A DNA stretch of 64,000 nt from Parus major. Taxonomy: Eukaryota; Chordata; Aves; Passeriformes; Paridae. Of the stretch, positions 23,398 through 37,400 are shown piece by piece. Location: positions 74,493,356 to 74,557,355 of the forward strand of contig NC_031769.1 in NCBI RefSeq assembly GCF_001522545.3, given 5' to 3'. Below the pieces are notes generated by a model. It ran no database searches. It was not told the origin of the DNA and saw nothing but the letters and a program-made list of their open reading frames with translations. Positions within the stretch are counted from its first letter, which is position 1; each line of letters begins with the position of its first letter. A program made the position numbers and the translations under genes.

Positions 23398-25575
23398 TAG
23401 ACTCACAGAATGGCTTGAATTGAAAGGGACTTTAAAGATTATATACTTCCAACACCTCTGCCATGGACCGGGACACCTTTCACCACACCAGGTTGCTCAG
23501 AGACCATCCAGCCTTGAAAACTTCTGCGGTAGGGCATCCACAGATTCTCTGGGAAACTCCTTCCAGTGCCTCATCACCCACAGTAAAGAATTTCTTCCTA
23601 ATATCTAATCTAAACTAACCCTCCTTCAGTTTAAAGGCATTGTCTTTGTCATATGACCACATGTTTTGGAAATAGTCCATCTCCAGCTTTCTTGTAGTCC
23701 CCCTTCAAGAAACTAAAAGCTGCTATAAGGTCTCATTGGAGCCCTCTCTTCTTGAGGCTGAAAAACCCCAACTCTCTCAGTTTGTCGTCATAAGAGAGGT
23801 GCTTCAGCCCTTTGATCGTCTTTATGTCCCTCCTCTGCATGCACTCCAAAAGGTCCACATCCTTTCTTTGTTGGGACCATCATACATCAATGTCATATTC
23901 CAGGTAGGATCTCATAAGAGAATAGTAGAGGAGGAGAATCACCTCCCTCAATCTCCTGGTCAACCTTCTTCTGAGCAGCCCAGGATGCAGTTGGTTATTT
24001 TACATATGTCTGGACAGAATTTACAGTAGGATCTGCTCCATTTTTTTTCCAGGAACAGTGATAACACTTACAGTTCCATGCGTCTTTCTCTTTTCCCTTT
24101 TTAAAAACTGGGGTTATGTTTTCCTTTTCCACAAGGTGGGAACTTCACTCGACTGCCATAACTTCTCAAATATGATGAACAGTAGCTTAGCCACTTTCTC
24201 CACTAGCTCCCACAGGACCTGTGGGTACATCTCATGAGGTTCCATGGACTTCTGCACCTTCTGTTTCCTTAGAGGGTCCTGAAACTGATGTCCTACAGCG
24301 GGTGGTACTTCATTCTCTCAGTCCCTGCCTTTGCCTTCCAGGGCTTGGGTGGCATGGCTGGAGCATTTGCAAAGGAAGACAGAGACAAAAAAGCTCTTGA
24401 TCACCTCAGACTTCTTCACACCTCTGGTAATCAGGTTTTCTGCTTCCATCCGGAGAGGGGCCACATTTCCCTGGTCATCTTCTTATCACCAGTGTATCTA
24501 TAGATGTTTTCATGTTGTCCTTGATGTGCCTGGACAGATTTAATTCTAGCAGGACTTCAGCTTCCCTAACCAAATCCTGGCTGTTCATATTCCTGCAAGC
24601 CTACTTGCCTTTGTAGACTTTCCTTTTTTGAATTTGTCTAGGAGCCCCTTACGTATCCATGCAGGCCTCTTGGTGGCTTTGCTTGACTTCATAATGAGCT
24701 TGGCTCCTTAAATATTGATCATTTTTCTTGTGCTCTTCTTCCCTCCAGGGTTCTATGCCATAGTACTCTATCAAGCAGGGTCCTGAAGAGGCCACAGTCT
24801 ATGCCCCTAAATCCAACACAATGGGCTTACTGAACCCTCCTGGCTGCCCTAAGGATCTTGGCACCATTCCATGGTCATGGCAGCCCTCTGAGCTGCCCTT
24901 GAGCTTCGCATTCCCCAGCAGTCTCTCCTTGTGTTCCAGCACCTCTCCTCATTGGTTTCTTTATCATCTGGAAAAGGAATTTATCTTCAATGCCTTCCAG
25001 GAACCTCCCAGATTGCTTATGGCCTGCAGCATTTCTCCTCTAACAGATAATCTGAATAGTGTAAAGTCCCCCATGTGGACTAGGGGGACCATGTGAATAC
25101 AAGGCTGCTCCTATCACTACAGAGAGCCTCATCCACTTAGCCATCCTGACAGGGAGCCTCTAGTGCTTCTCCACTATAATGTCACCTGTCCCCACCTTTG
25201 CTTTAATCCTGACCCATAAAATCTAGGCTGGCTCCTTATCTATATCCAGGTGGAGCTCCATGCATTCCAGCTAGTCATTGACAGAAAGGGCAACACTACC
25301 TCCTCATTTTCCTTGCCTGTCCTTTCTAAAAAGCTGGTGTTCTTCCATTCCAACACTCCAGTAACAAGAGCCACCCAACCATGTCTCTGTGATGCCAATA
25401 AAACCATAGCCCTGGAGGTGTGTGCATGTCTCTAATTTGTTTTACTTGTACATCATGCTGCATGTTTTTGTGTAGACACCTTGAGTTGTGACCCCAATGA
25501 AGTGACCTGCTGGATGAAACAGCAGGAATTTCTTTGTGTTGCAGACAAATATTAAGTGTTGGCCACTTGCTGTGA
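23398..25575 (-). mobile_element. Long CR1 LINE lacking its reverse-transcriptase core
   Basis: On the minus strand this runs from the ORF2 endonuclease region (about 25575) to the 3' end (about 23398). The endonuclease side keeps GITETW (complement near 25388-25405), WSVGME/LECWNG, a match to MELR and a GDF box now reading GDFT, where the usual following Asn is lost. The segment from the fingers approach ends at EQILL near 24030-24040. After about 25 unrelated-looking bases the sequence jumps to the region NCILGC near 23975-23995 and continues with the thumb, C-terminus and 3' UTR. The intervening ~0.8 kb of CR1, including the QHGF and FADD motifs, is missing. Many stops and frameshifts remain. 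The 5' limit is approximate. Confidence 0.9.
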
Positions 25576-28500
25576 GAAATCAATGGTTGCAGGTAAATTT
25601 AAGAGAGGCTTCATATCAACCTTGACATTCTTGTGCTGTCTACAGGCTTTAAGTTTTAGGAACAGAGCTGGTCAGGACAGCTAACAAATAAGGTGTAGCA
25701 CAGTCATCTCAGAAACTCCATAATACACTGTTGCATACAGTAATGCTACCTAGCACATTACTAATTCAACTAATAAATCACACAAAGACTGGTCTTTTCA
25801 GGCACTATTAAATCAGAACTTCACTGAAGAAAAGAAAAAGATACAAAGGAAAATGAAGAGACCAATATGTAAAATCTCATTCCCTAATGTACAATGGCAA
25901 AATTTACTTAGAATTGTTTAAAAATATTTAAATACTGTTGTCCTCCATTCTGGATCTTGACCAGCAATAAAACCTTGCCACACTGCAGGAAGAGCAACCA
26001 CTTCTGATCCAGTACCTGCTCTGCCTAATCACCACTATCACTAGCTGCTAATGGTGTTTATTTTTGGAGTTTAGTAATGTTAAACAGCCTAGAAAACATA
26101 GTTCCCTGGCATGTTTTATTGTTTTGGGGGTTTTTCTAGGGTCATCTCTTCTGCCCTCAAAATCATGGAATCAATGGCTTTAGCCTTCTTTTATACTAAT
26201 TCCTATGATTTGGGTACCTTTCAGCTCAGGCATGCTTAGATATATTTTCCCTAGTTTTGCATAATGTCTAAACTAGTTATTGTCCTGTATTTTATGGCAG
26301 ACCTACTTTTTAAATAGAAATTTATCATGCACAATTACAAATGTTTAGTGTCAATTGAGCAGTTTTAAGGCCTATACTCTTGTTCACTTCCATTTATTTC
26401 TCAGCCAGGTTTGAAAAATATTCCTTTCCTTCTTAGCAGTCAAGGGATTAATTTTTAAAGACTCCACCACAAGGCTTATTAATACCAAGAAAATATGCAC
26501 TGTGGGTTTGCAGTGAGCATTCAAGTCAGTGATGTTAATTGTCTTGTGGTTATGGAGGACATGAAGGTGCTAATCAGATCTGAAGTACATTTAAGTCCCT
26601 ACCCAGCTCTGATTCTTTGAAAGGAAAAAAAGAGAAGGAAAAAAACTCAAAAAACCCCATAACAACAACAAAAAACACCAAAAAACCCCAGTAAAGATTT
26701 GGCTATTTGTTCAGGCCAGAAAACTTTTGGAAGTCTTAATTTCTTTGCACCTTGTATCCTCTTTTGCTCCATATCACTTTAACTTATTTTCCAACATTGT
26801 GGAAATTTTGAGATTATTTCATTAATACTACAAATAAATTGAAGTGTAATGAAATATGAGCAGTATAAATATCTAAAAGTTGCAGAGACTTGTACAACCT
26901 CATTAATGAATCTTGAGCTTTAACTAGCAATGCCTTGGTTGGTAGCCCATTACTGCTACTGCTTTAAGAAATAAAATAATAGTGTGTGTCTTAAAAATCA
27001 GTGTCAGGTTACCAGGTGAAAGTAGTAGTGCCTTGAACTACTGCAGGGCAATCCTGTTATGTACATGATTGGCTTTGACAGTTCTGTGGGTTCAGAAGAA
27101 AAGCGTTAAATTGTCTTCCTCTGCTAAATGTCTTTGGCATTAGGCACTATACGCAGTGAGTGTGCAAAGATGATTTATGTGTCATGCTGCATTTTATTTC
27201 TCAAAAAAATTCAACCAGAGGAAGTAGATTCAGATATCTAGTAAGCAGTTCTCCTTAAAAAAACCAAAAAACCAAAACTTTATTAAATTAGAGAAAATAC
27301 ATCTATTCACTGAAATACTTACTTTTAAAATATTTTCTGTTGTTCAAATAATTTGAATGCTAAAAATCCCAAGATAATGTGTCTAAGCAAAATGCATGAT
27401 AAAACTAAAAACTCAGGTACTAGTGTAGTGCTAACCTTCAACATTACTTTATGTAATAAAAAAACTGGATGCAATCAGTGCAGTTCAGGCCTGCATCTGA
27501 TTTCACGTATGAAGAACAATCTTCTGTGTGTATCCTTCTATTAGTTTTGTTGTCCTTTCTATTTTTTTGTCTCCTTTTTCCTTGACCATGAACAAAACTC
27601 TGGAGTTTATATTCATCCACTTCTGTTGTTTCAACACTTTCTCAAGAATATGACTTGGACTTACTGAATATCCGTGTCTGACTGAGTCAAGAAAACGTCT
27701 GGGGTGGTTTTAAGACAGATCCAATTTCTCATGGTAAAGCCAAAATATATTCTGGAAATGTGAAAAAGAAATAATATATAAGTAATTCAATTTTCTTGGT
27801 ATTAATTTAAAACATGTTAGATCCATCCTAAATTTATATATTACTCTCTTTAAAATTACTATGATTGCTTTATTTTTATTATATACAGACTGAGGAGGAA
27901 GACATGAAGGCCACAAGGAAGCAAGGACGTATTGTCTTGCTGCAGAGAAACAAATAAAACAAAGAATGTCTTATTAAAAAAAAAAAAAAAGGAAAAATAA
28001 TTACATCTTTATTGGGAAAAATAAGCATACAATGTATACAAATGTATATGCTTTTCGAGTTAGCCTATATTTGCCCTGTGATATATTGCAAGACACTGCA
28101 GACAAAAGTCACAATGCACAAAGTAAAAACAAAGACTGTGAGAAAGTAGCATTAAGAGATTTTGAAAATAACGGCTGTCTGTCCTAAGAAGAGCACAATG
28201 TGTGAATGTTCATTTGTCATTTATAGAAACTGAAACACCTGACAAATAAAAACCTACTTGAGATATGCACAAATAGTTATGGGCAGTGAAATTATTTCTC
28301 AAAGTAACACAGTACAATGATCATCTTAAAGACTACAAAATTAGCACTATGCCAAAAATGATGAGGGTAAATTTTAGGAGCAACAGCTATTGGCAGCTAA
28401 AGACAAATACAAGATGTATGTATATGCAAACCTTATTGTGAAAAGTTATGTTAAATGCCAGAATTTCAAAAATTATAAAGCATAGATCTGAATTTGCTGA

Positions 28501-31314
28501 GAGCCTGCCATTTAATTTTTAGGAATAAGATGACAGGGTATGGTGTTTCAACACTGTGGATCGACAGGGATTAACCTTAAAATCTGGTTTTCCATGGTTT
28601 TCCTTCTATAATGCCATTGTCAGAATGCTGAAAAAAACCCCATGGATTCATTTTTCTTTTTTAGTAAAACAAAGCTTCGAGGAACAAACATTTCCTTTTG
28701 CAACTTCTCTGCAGTGTGATGAGAATTTTAAATAAGCACCAAAAAGCAAAGAGGGAAAAACATCTTGACACATCTGAAATTAAGCCTTGCATAATGAAAA
28801 AAAGAAAAAGAAGAAATAAATAAGAATCAACCCAGGAAACTGAAACATGCACCAAATGTAACTTATGTTTATCAAAATCCAAGCTTACCACAAATAGAAT
28901 TTTGCTGGCTAATACCATTGAGAAAGCCATGTTCATGTGCTTTTTGGATCCTAAATTGAACTAAGAATATCTTTAAGAAATTTAATGAAAAAAATTACTG
29001 TATCAATAAAAGTTAGTGTAGGGACATTTCCAGTCTTCATTACAAAGGGAGTTTGAATTATAACTTTCGGGTAAGTGAAAATATATTAGCATTATTAGCA
29101 ATCTTTTTACAAAGAAAAGAAACATAAAATAATAATTAAAACATCATTCTAGTTTAGAAACTCTTGAGAAGCTTTGAAAATCCAAAGGGAAAAAAATACG
29201 TCAGGAGTTACAGATAAAAAATTTCTCTTGTTTTTGGATAAAAATGACCCTAATAGACTGCCAGTATATTGAAGCAAAAGTCTTAAACGAAAAATGCCTT
29301 AGAAAATACATGGATGATTTACTGTCCTAACATTTCAGGAAAATCAGAGTTGATTCTAGAGGGAACACAACTGTTAAAATAATGATATTTATTTAGGAAT
29401 GTGCTGACTTCAATGGAAGTTGATTTGAGGCAGAAATTAACATTCTGAGTACAAGGAAGATAAGCAGGAGGTAGATGAAAATGTAAGAAATTATCCAAAT
29501 CAGGAAATGAATTAGAAAATGAGACATTAATGATTTCCCATCTAGCAGATAATCAGTTGTTGCAGTGACACCTGCAAAAATAAAGTCTGATGGGAACTAG
29601 ATCTAGCAAACATGTCTTCCACTTAGTCTTATTATTTAATTTTTAGTCTGAGAGATGCTTATTAATTAATGCTTTTGTGCATCTTTACTTAGTTCTACCG
29701 GAAATATATATTTTTACATTAGCAGCAAGGAGAACCTGTACATGTAATGAAAAATATGAAGCTTAAATATCAAAAGATACAGAGTAGAAAAGTGATGCCA
29801 ACTTCTTTCAGTATTTGTCCATTGTTCTTGACTCCACCTGGAGGGCAAGTGAAAAAAAGAAAAAAAAAGAGGAGAAATCCCTCCTTGTACTCTACAAACC
29901 TGAGAGAAAATTGGTATCCCTTGATATTATTTAGAATGTATTTCTAAATAATAATTTCTAAATTTATTTTAAATTTTATCAGTGCTTCTTTCACTTTTAA
30001 CTTTACTTTGGTATTTAATAAGGTTTTCTCTGTTCATGATGTTTCAACATATCATCACAGATTATAAAACAGTTGCCCCAAAAACACAGCTGAATGTAAG
30101 CCTTTTATTTATTTATTTAGTCATCTTACCCAGCAAAAACCCACAGCTTTTCATTTTAATAGTTGACATTTAACATGTACTTTATTAGGCTGCAGTTACC
30201 AGTGAGTACCCAAGAGTAACCGCAGAATCAATTTATTTCGATTGTTTAACTTTTAAAAAATTTACTGTGTATTTTCTTCCATGTAAAAAAAGATACTGAA
30301 ACTTTCACAAAGTTTTGAGGATGAATGCTCCCCCCTTTAGCAACTCAAGGACAACTGCAGAGACACTGTTTTACAGGACTGCAAACCTGCAGGTTCTCCC
30401 ATATTTATTTACCTCAATAAGTGGTGTCATTGAAATTTTTCCTTTATATTTTCTTGCTGCTGGAAATGTTGATATCAGCTGAGTATTTGAGGATACAAAT
30501 AATCTTATAAGGTCCAATAAAACCAGGAATATGTCTCAGGTATTGTGTAAACCATTTTTGTCTTCACTACTTTATTTTGACTTGAAATAAGGTTATTAAA
30601 TACCACAAGCATGCATTTAAAAGCCAATAATAGCACACTGTATCTCTTACTGTAGAAATTTTACTTGGGAATAGAATTTAAGAGATTGCAGTACTCTTTG
30701 GGAACAGATAGAGTCATGAGTAATGCTCAGGACAATAAAGAATAATGCAGTGGCATTTCACAATGCATATACTTTTCAACATATTGGAGAAATCTTGTCA
30801 TCTTTTGAATTGTAGAGGGATTTGACATAGATTTTAATGCAGTTAGGATTTCAGTTGACACTCTTAAAACATGAAAAAAGACAGTTTGTTCTTGAACTCA
30901 AAAGTCAGTACAAAAGACAAAGAATCAGAGGGTATGAAAACAGTTTTTATCTTGCCAATAGTCAGTGTAAGGTGATTGGCTTTCACCCATGAGAAACTGA
31001 ATGGTATGTAGAGAGAACCTCTCTGTGGAGAGAAGGAAATAAATTTAATGAGGTATGCAACCAAAGAAAAGGTATTTTAAGTCACAAACAGAAATGTTCA
31101 AAAATAGCTGGCATAAGAAAAGAGCTGAAAAACATTTGGACATACTTATCCTCCAAAACAAACCATGGGAAAGCATGAGCATCATTTAATGGGACTTGTA
31201 AGCATGTTTTAGTCACTATTTGCTATATTAAGAGCAGAATAATTGCAGTTCAAGAGGAACAGAAATTAAATGAGAAAAACAATATTTATAAAATAAGCAA
31301 TTATATTAAGTTTT
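25576..31314. other. Unique AT-rich non-coding DNA
   Basis: About 5.7 kb without a recognisable gene or transposon. A-rich low-complexity sequence lies at 26625-26695 and 29845-29870, and an acceptor-like site followed by a poly(A) signature lies at 27850-27990 (listed separately). Confidence 0.5.
27889..27990 (+). other. Terminal-exon-like or retrocopy-like 3' end
   Basis: A T-rich tract ending TATACAG (27882-27888) resembles a 3' splice acceptor. After it come about 64 bases of balanced composition, AATAAA at 27953-27958, and A15 at 27976-27990, starting 17 bases after the signal. The AATAAA plus poly(A) spacing is what a reverse-transcribed mRNA tail shows. No parent gene can be named and no target-site duplication is evident; chance in AT-rich DNA is possible. 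Confidence 0.25.
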
Positions 31315-32070
31315 ATACTAAATTTGCTGATGATACTAAATTGAGAGGAGCTTTTAACTCCCTTGAAGGCGGAGAGGCTGTGCACAGAGACATGGACAAA
31401 CAGGAGGGCTGAACTATAGGAAGTTTAATAAGAACAAGGGCTGGATTCTGCACCTGGGATGATGCAACTCTGGGTGTATGTACAGACTAGGGAATGACAG
31501 GTTGGGGAAAGGAGGACTGCAGAAAGGAACCTGGGGTTCCTGGTCCATGGCAAGTTGAACACAATCCAGCAGTGCCCTGGCAGCCAGGAGGAACAACCCT
31601 GTCCTGGGGGGCATCAGGTACAGCATGGCCAGCCAGGCAAGGGAGGGGATTGTCCTGCTCTGCTCTGGGCTGGGACAGCCTCACCTCCAGTGCTGGGGGC
31701 AGTTTTGGGTGCCACAATATGGAAATGGCATTAAAGTATTAGTGAGTGTCCAAAGGAAGGCAACGAGGAAGGTGAAAGGACTGGAAGGAAAGCTGTATGA
31801 GGAACAGCTGAGGTCATTTGGACTGTTCAGCATGTAGGAGACTGAGGGGAGACCCCATTGCAGTTACAGCTTCCTCATGAGGGGAAGAGGAAGGCATTGA
31901 TCTTTTCTCTGTGCTGACTGGTGACAGAACTCAGGGGAATGGCCTGAAGCTGTGTCAGGGAAGGTTTAGGTCAGATATCTGGAAAAGGTTTTTCACCCAG
32001 AGAGTGACTGGGAACTGGAACATGCTTCCCAGGGAAGTGGTTCCAGCACCACCCTGTCAGATACCCTCCT
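31315..32070 (+). mobile_element. CR1 LINE fragment, 3' end missing
   Basis: The fragment starts at the reverse-transcriptase catalytic box, which is intact as KFADDTKL (FADD at 31324-31335). It continues through CTGGATTCTGCACCTGGGA, CAGCATGGCCAGCCAGGCAA, GGGAGGGGATTGTCCTGCTC, TGGGGGCAGTTTTGGGTGCC, GGGGAGACCCCATTGCAG, GACTGGTGACAGAACTCAGG and GTTTTTCACCCAGAG, then stops near 32070 before the usual 3' UTR and octamer tail. The wording matches the same CR1 branch as the copy at 54.9 kb and differs from that at 1.7 kb. Loss of the 3' end is not expected from the insertion process, so a later deletion is inferred. Confidence 0.9.
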
Positions 32071-32685
32071 AGAGGCTGCTCAGCACACTACTGGCTGCCT
32101 CCAACATGGAGACAAAAATTCATAGTTCATAGTTCATTCAGGCAAGTAGAGAGCCTGAGTTTTGTAATAATGATGTGTTCAAGACTTTTTTTTCGATGAT
32201 GGTTGATAACAGCAACAAAAACATTCTGATTTATCTACAATGAAGTAACTCTGTGAACTTGAACCCAAAGCATGATGCTACACAATATGACCAGATTTTT
32301 ACTCTATTGTTGGTGAAATTGTTGTCTTATAAACACTGTCCACAAATGGATAAGATGGCCTTGTCCATCTCTCTCTTCTTTTGAATTTAAACAGTATATT
32401 AATTCATTGCAATTTTTGTAGAAAAAGCTATTGACCAAAATCACTGCCTGAAATTTCAAAATATAATCTTAAAATCTGAAAGCAGTTTTAACTTTCTAGG
32501 GTGTCTTCCTTTGTCTAAAAAATTACTATAGTGTTTCAGACTGTAACTAGAAAATAGATGATTTGTATTTTTTCCTCTCAGCTGAAAACATGAGTCATTT
32601 CCAATCCTGTGATGCTCATCTTGTCTGATAGAGTTTAAAAAAAAAGTTTATATTTGCTACTATTTTTTCCAGATAGAACTATATT

Positions 32686-32702
32686 TATATATATATATAT
32701 AG
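32686..32702. repeat. (TA)n tract
   Basis: Alternating TA, followed by further A/T-rich imperfect repeats to about 32730. Confidence 0.8.
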
Positions 32703-34330
32703 TTATATATTTCTATATTTATAGTTATAAATTTGGAGGTACACTTAAGCTTGGTGATTTCTATGAAACCTACTTAAAAGTTGTTTTCATTAATCACTCT
32801 GGTTATTGTGATAATATTCAGATGTTCATTAAAATTCATTAAATTTTAAAATTCATTAAAGTTCATTCAATTACCAGAAACAGAGAAACAGAGAGAAATT
32901 TACATTGATTTTTTGTTATCCTTCAAACACATGCTCACTGTTAAGCAGAAAAAGTTCACATAGAGAAAAATATTGAGTAGTGAAGGATTATAGTCTGAAC
33001 TGAGAGTCTTAGAAAAGTAAATATTCTACGTAGATTTGAATCACTATAGAAAATATTAAACTAAGATTTTTCAAGTTGTAACCTTAAAAGTCTATTTGAA
33101 TTTGACATGTTTCTGCTTTAATCCATATTTCGTAAAAACCCCTCATACGTTCCTTACAATAAATGTGTTTATTTCTTCCCTTTTCCTCTTAAAGCCATGT
33201 GTTTTGCAGTAAATCTATATTGGCAAATAGATTATCAACAATATTTAAACTCTTTTCCTTGAGAAGATGGGAAAAATAATCAGGATTTCTGTCCGTGTAA
33301 TTAAATACCTTTGCTCTTATTCCTAAAAGTCTTTAAAGTCAAAGTTACCTGGTTATATCTGGTCACTGATTCCAAATCCCTGCAACTTTTTCTGCTTAAA
33401 ATGAAGAATCATGACTAATTTAAAAATTCTTTCACAATTCAATAAAACCTTCAAAAAAATGACGTAACCCATTTAAAATCTATTAATATGTGTGAATTAG
33501 TCTTTTAGAATGCAGATGGATGTACAAATGGATTGATGTTGCAAAAACATTTTCTTTAAAATGCATACTACTCTTATTTGTGGCGTGTAGTAATTTGAAA
33601 TCCAGACAGCTAGAGAGGTAAATAGTAAAAATAAAAGTACTATTGACATACAGAAATTTTAATTATAAAACTTTTCTATTCTGGTCTTGTAGAAAATCAT
33701 GATAAATAGCAAACTAAAGCTACATGAATACTACAAGGTAACATAAAAAAGGAATTAATTATTATTTGAGAAAAAAACCTAAGTGTGTCTTTTTAATTGA
33801 TATCTTCTTGAAAGCATGTATCTTTCCACTGTTTTATCAGAAACTTGTATCACACAACAGATGGAGAGACTACACACCAATCACTCAGTGGCTGTATCAG
33901 GAAAAAGGGGTTCCAGGGCCATTCTTTCGTTCCAGTGTTTGGGAATCCAGAGAAAAGCAAATAGTAAAAAATGCTAAATAGTACTAATGACTTAGTACAC
34001 AAATATGAAAATAACACTTGTAATCAACGTCAATGTTTTTCATCTGACAGGAAAAGAGCTTTTAGTTGTCTCAATGGGTTCTGATCATATTTTGTCTCAG
34101 GAGGATGTACTAATTATGCATTTTACCACCATTCATTTGAGATTGGAAAGAATTTATCTAAATTGCTATTTGTATTTCCATCTCTGGCCTTCCAAATAAC
34201 TTGCAAAGGCATGTGATGTTGCTAGACATCTTTTGAACAGCTTCAAGGCAAAGTTTATGTCTGCCACATAAAACTTGCTGTCATCTTTAGAGCACTTATC
34301 AGTTTAGGCTTCACATGTGTTTATTTTTAC

Positions 34331-34440
34331 AGGCTCTGCTGCTGCTGCACTCCTCTCTCTGCAGTGCAGCAGCTGTACCCTGGGGTTCAGCCAGCTTTAT
34401 ACTGCAGAACCACTGCCTGGCTCCTTTCGAGGACAAGTGT
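34331..34440 (+). other. GC-rich island after a strong splice-acceptor-like site
   Basis: A polypyrimidine tract TGTTTATTTTTACAG precedes GCTCTG(CTG)n and about 110 bp that is markedly richer in G and C than the surrounding kilobases. Two plus-strand frames stay open through the island; one reads on past it to 34520. No good GT donor closes it nearby and the peptides are not recognised. It may be a lncRNA exon, a regulatory element or a decayed repeat. Confidence 0.3.
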
Positions 34441-37400
34441 GTTATGAATACTTAAAAACTGTATTGCCTCCATTTTCTATTTCATGTACCTTTTCTGCAA
34501 CACTTGAACAAAGAATGTGAGAAACTGTTTCAGTGTCTTTTTATGAAAATAGGTTACTGCTTCTCTCTTCAGCTGGAGCTGTTCTGTCAATATCAAAATA
34601 TTTATCAACAAATTTTTGTGTCAGTACTGTCCCATCAAAGAACTGTGACAAGGCATACTGTGAGTTTAATCCAATTGAAGTGTGCAAAGAAAAGGATACA
34701 ATATCTGGAAACTACACAATATATTTAAAAGACTTTCAAAATCCCTCTATTTTGCTAAGCTCCTGAAGCAACTTCTGTGAGAGAGTATGAAGTGAAAGAT
34801 GTTTCTTTCCTGTGTTCATAGTCACTAAAATAATTAATTCAAAAGCAAAAATGTTCAACCACAACTGTAATTCAGGGAGAGATGTTAAGTTCCACTGCCA
34901 CATTAAAACAATTTATACTGCAAAGTTCACATAAGCTTATATTTAACATTGCCCCCAGAACAGGTTGCACAGTATTAATCAAATATGTAAGTCAGATTTT
35001 TTATTGAATGGGCTTTGCTGCACAATCTCTAACAAACCCAGTTCCATCTGAGTTACTTTCTGCTTACTGAAAAGAAAACGGTGAAGTAATGACTCCTGAA
35101 CTTGTAGAGTTCATGATTTCCACGATTCAGTAACCTGGAGGGGTACTATGTATAAGAGGATACCTAGGAGATAGGTCATAAAAGTGTATTTTGTTTCTGA
35201 CAGTTAGTATCTAAAATGATGGCCAGGAAAAGCTGGATAATAAAAACTCATTTTAATGAAGATGTGATAGTTCAGAAAATGAAAGCCTAATATGCTCCAC
35301 AATAGATAAATTAAATAAACTTACCCTGTTATGGGATTCAGAATTCTGGACCCATTTATCTCTCATTTTCTGGGGAGTTATGACATTTGATTCTTTATAT
35401 GCCTCATAAGGAGAAGTTGAATTTAGCACAGAATCCAGAATCACTATTACTTATTTATAACACAAAAGCGACCATATAGCAACAAAATTGTAAATGTGTT
35501 TATATGGTAATTCTTACAAACATTCACTTTGAACTGAAAATTTGTACTTTTTTCCTTTTTTTTTTCTTTCCCTCTGGGAAGAGTGAAGGGGAATTTCTTT
35601 ATTCTCCTTGATACAGAAGAATGCTCTTTTCAAATATCAAGTACGTCTTCCTTTTCAGGTTGGGGTACATCAGCACTGCTCTAGTGTTCATCATTCTCTC
35701 AGAGAAGCCATTAAGAAAACTTCGACATGCTGAAGTTTTTCTTAAACAACAACCACAACAGAAAACATTCACATTATTTTTTTAAAGAACATTTCTAACT
35801 CTCCAATTGTGGATCCTGACGCTACTGTTACCTTTGAGGATATGTACAATTTCTACTCCTGCCTGGTTTTTTGATAATTTACTCCAGTAAGAAATGTCAG
35901 CAGCACTCTGCCTTTTATGTCTATTATTTTCAGAGACAATCCTTGATATCCTCATGGTCTTTTCATCACAGAATTTCTGCTATTCCCTCTTCCTGTAGTA
36001 CGTAGTACAAAAAATTGCCTGATAAAAATCTGTGAACTATTCGTATCCAATAACTCCTCAAGAAACTTAAAAAACCTTAGTAAGTCTCACTATCCTAACC
36101 ATACCTTAGGGAGGGTTTGCAAAATTATTTTCAGTTTTCAGAGTGTCTTTCCCTGCTGTGCTTTCCCACCTTTCCTTCTTTCCTCATACCACTCACACAG
36201 ACACATTTTTTTCAAGAGTTCTTGTCAATATTGTCATGTCACATGTTTTTCAGGGAAAAAAAAAAAATATTCCTATCACTGCATTTGCGACATTTGCCAG
36301 AGAAACACATTTAAATGCATTAACCTTTTTCTATAAGAATAGAACTCTGCAGCATGAGTTTGTGCATTGCTACTGTCTCATCTCTGTCTCCTATGAAAAC
36401 TGGTGCAATATTATTGCTTTATGTATAAAGCATTTAACAGGGCTCAATTCTAAGGCTGCTGTTCTGATCCAATTTTACGATGAACTGTACAGAAATATAA
36501 TTTTTTTCCCTGAGAATACATGAAATATTAAGTACTTTCAAAGATGCACAGATATAGGAGTTGTTCAAATATTCTTACAATTATGTCATTATTTCTATGC
36601 TTCCCAACCTGAACAACATGTGATTATTTCACAACACTTGAAGCACCATCTGCCTAACCATAATCAAATTAATGTAAACTATAATTCATGTAATTCTATA
36701 CAAAATTCTCATCATCTCAATAGCAGAAACTTTAACTTTTTTCTGGTTATTTTTCCCCTTCATCGTATAAATTGAAGGCAGAGAATCCTTTTCTTGATCT
36801 TAAATTAACTGCTCTCTCCTTCCCTCCCTCTTTCTCAGTTAGTCTTTTGTTCCAGTAAAGAACTGGTATCTTTCTAATATGTGGAGGTTATTTTAGATTA
36901 AAAATACAATTCTAACTTTATTTCTAACAGGTTTTGATATTTTCAATAATCCTTGAAGGACAGTGTTCAAAAATAAAGTATTCTGGACTTTTCTAAGTGA
37001 AAATGAAATCACAGGTTTTTTTCTTATATCTTCTAATATTTTTAGACACTTTTGTTACTTCCTTTGATTTCAGAAATAGGATTTTTTATACTGTAGACTG
37101 AAGAATATAAATCTCCTCATATGAAGTGTATGTGCTTGCAAACTACAGGTGACAGTGGCAATGCATGGAGAGAACCTGTGAAAAAGCCTTCTGTTTACTC
37201 TTTAAAATACACTGTATAGTAATTACAACACAATGGTAGGGCAGAGTAATGTTAATGAATGCAGTGTAAGAATGAAAGAAAGATGGAAAGAACACTTTAT
37301 GCATGCTTTATGTCATCAGCATTATGACATGACACTAAAGTCTAATGACCCAAAGAGGAAAGCAATTATTGCAGTAAAGGACAATAAGGAAGACAAGTTT

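Noticed and set aside
24288..25435. Several 60-90-codon plus-strand frames
   Set aside because: They are antisense to the CR1 endonuclease-side sequence on -.
36143..36523. 126-codon frame on +
   Set aside because: It reads through an A11 run and has no motif; not supported as an exon.
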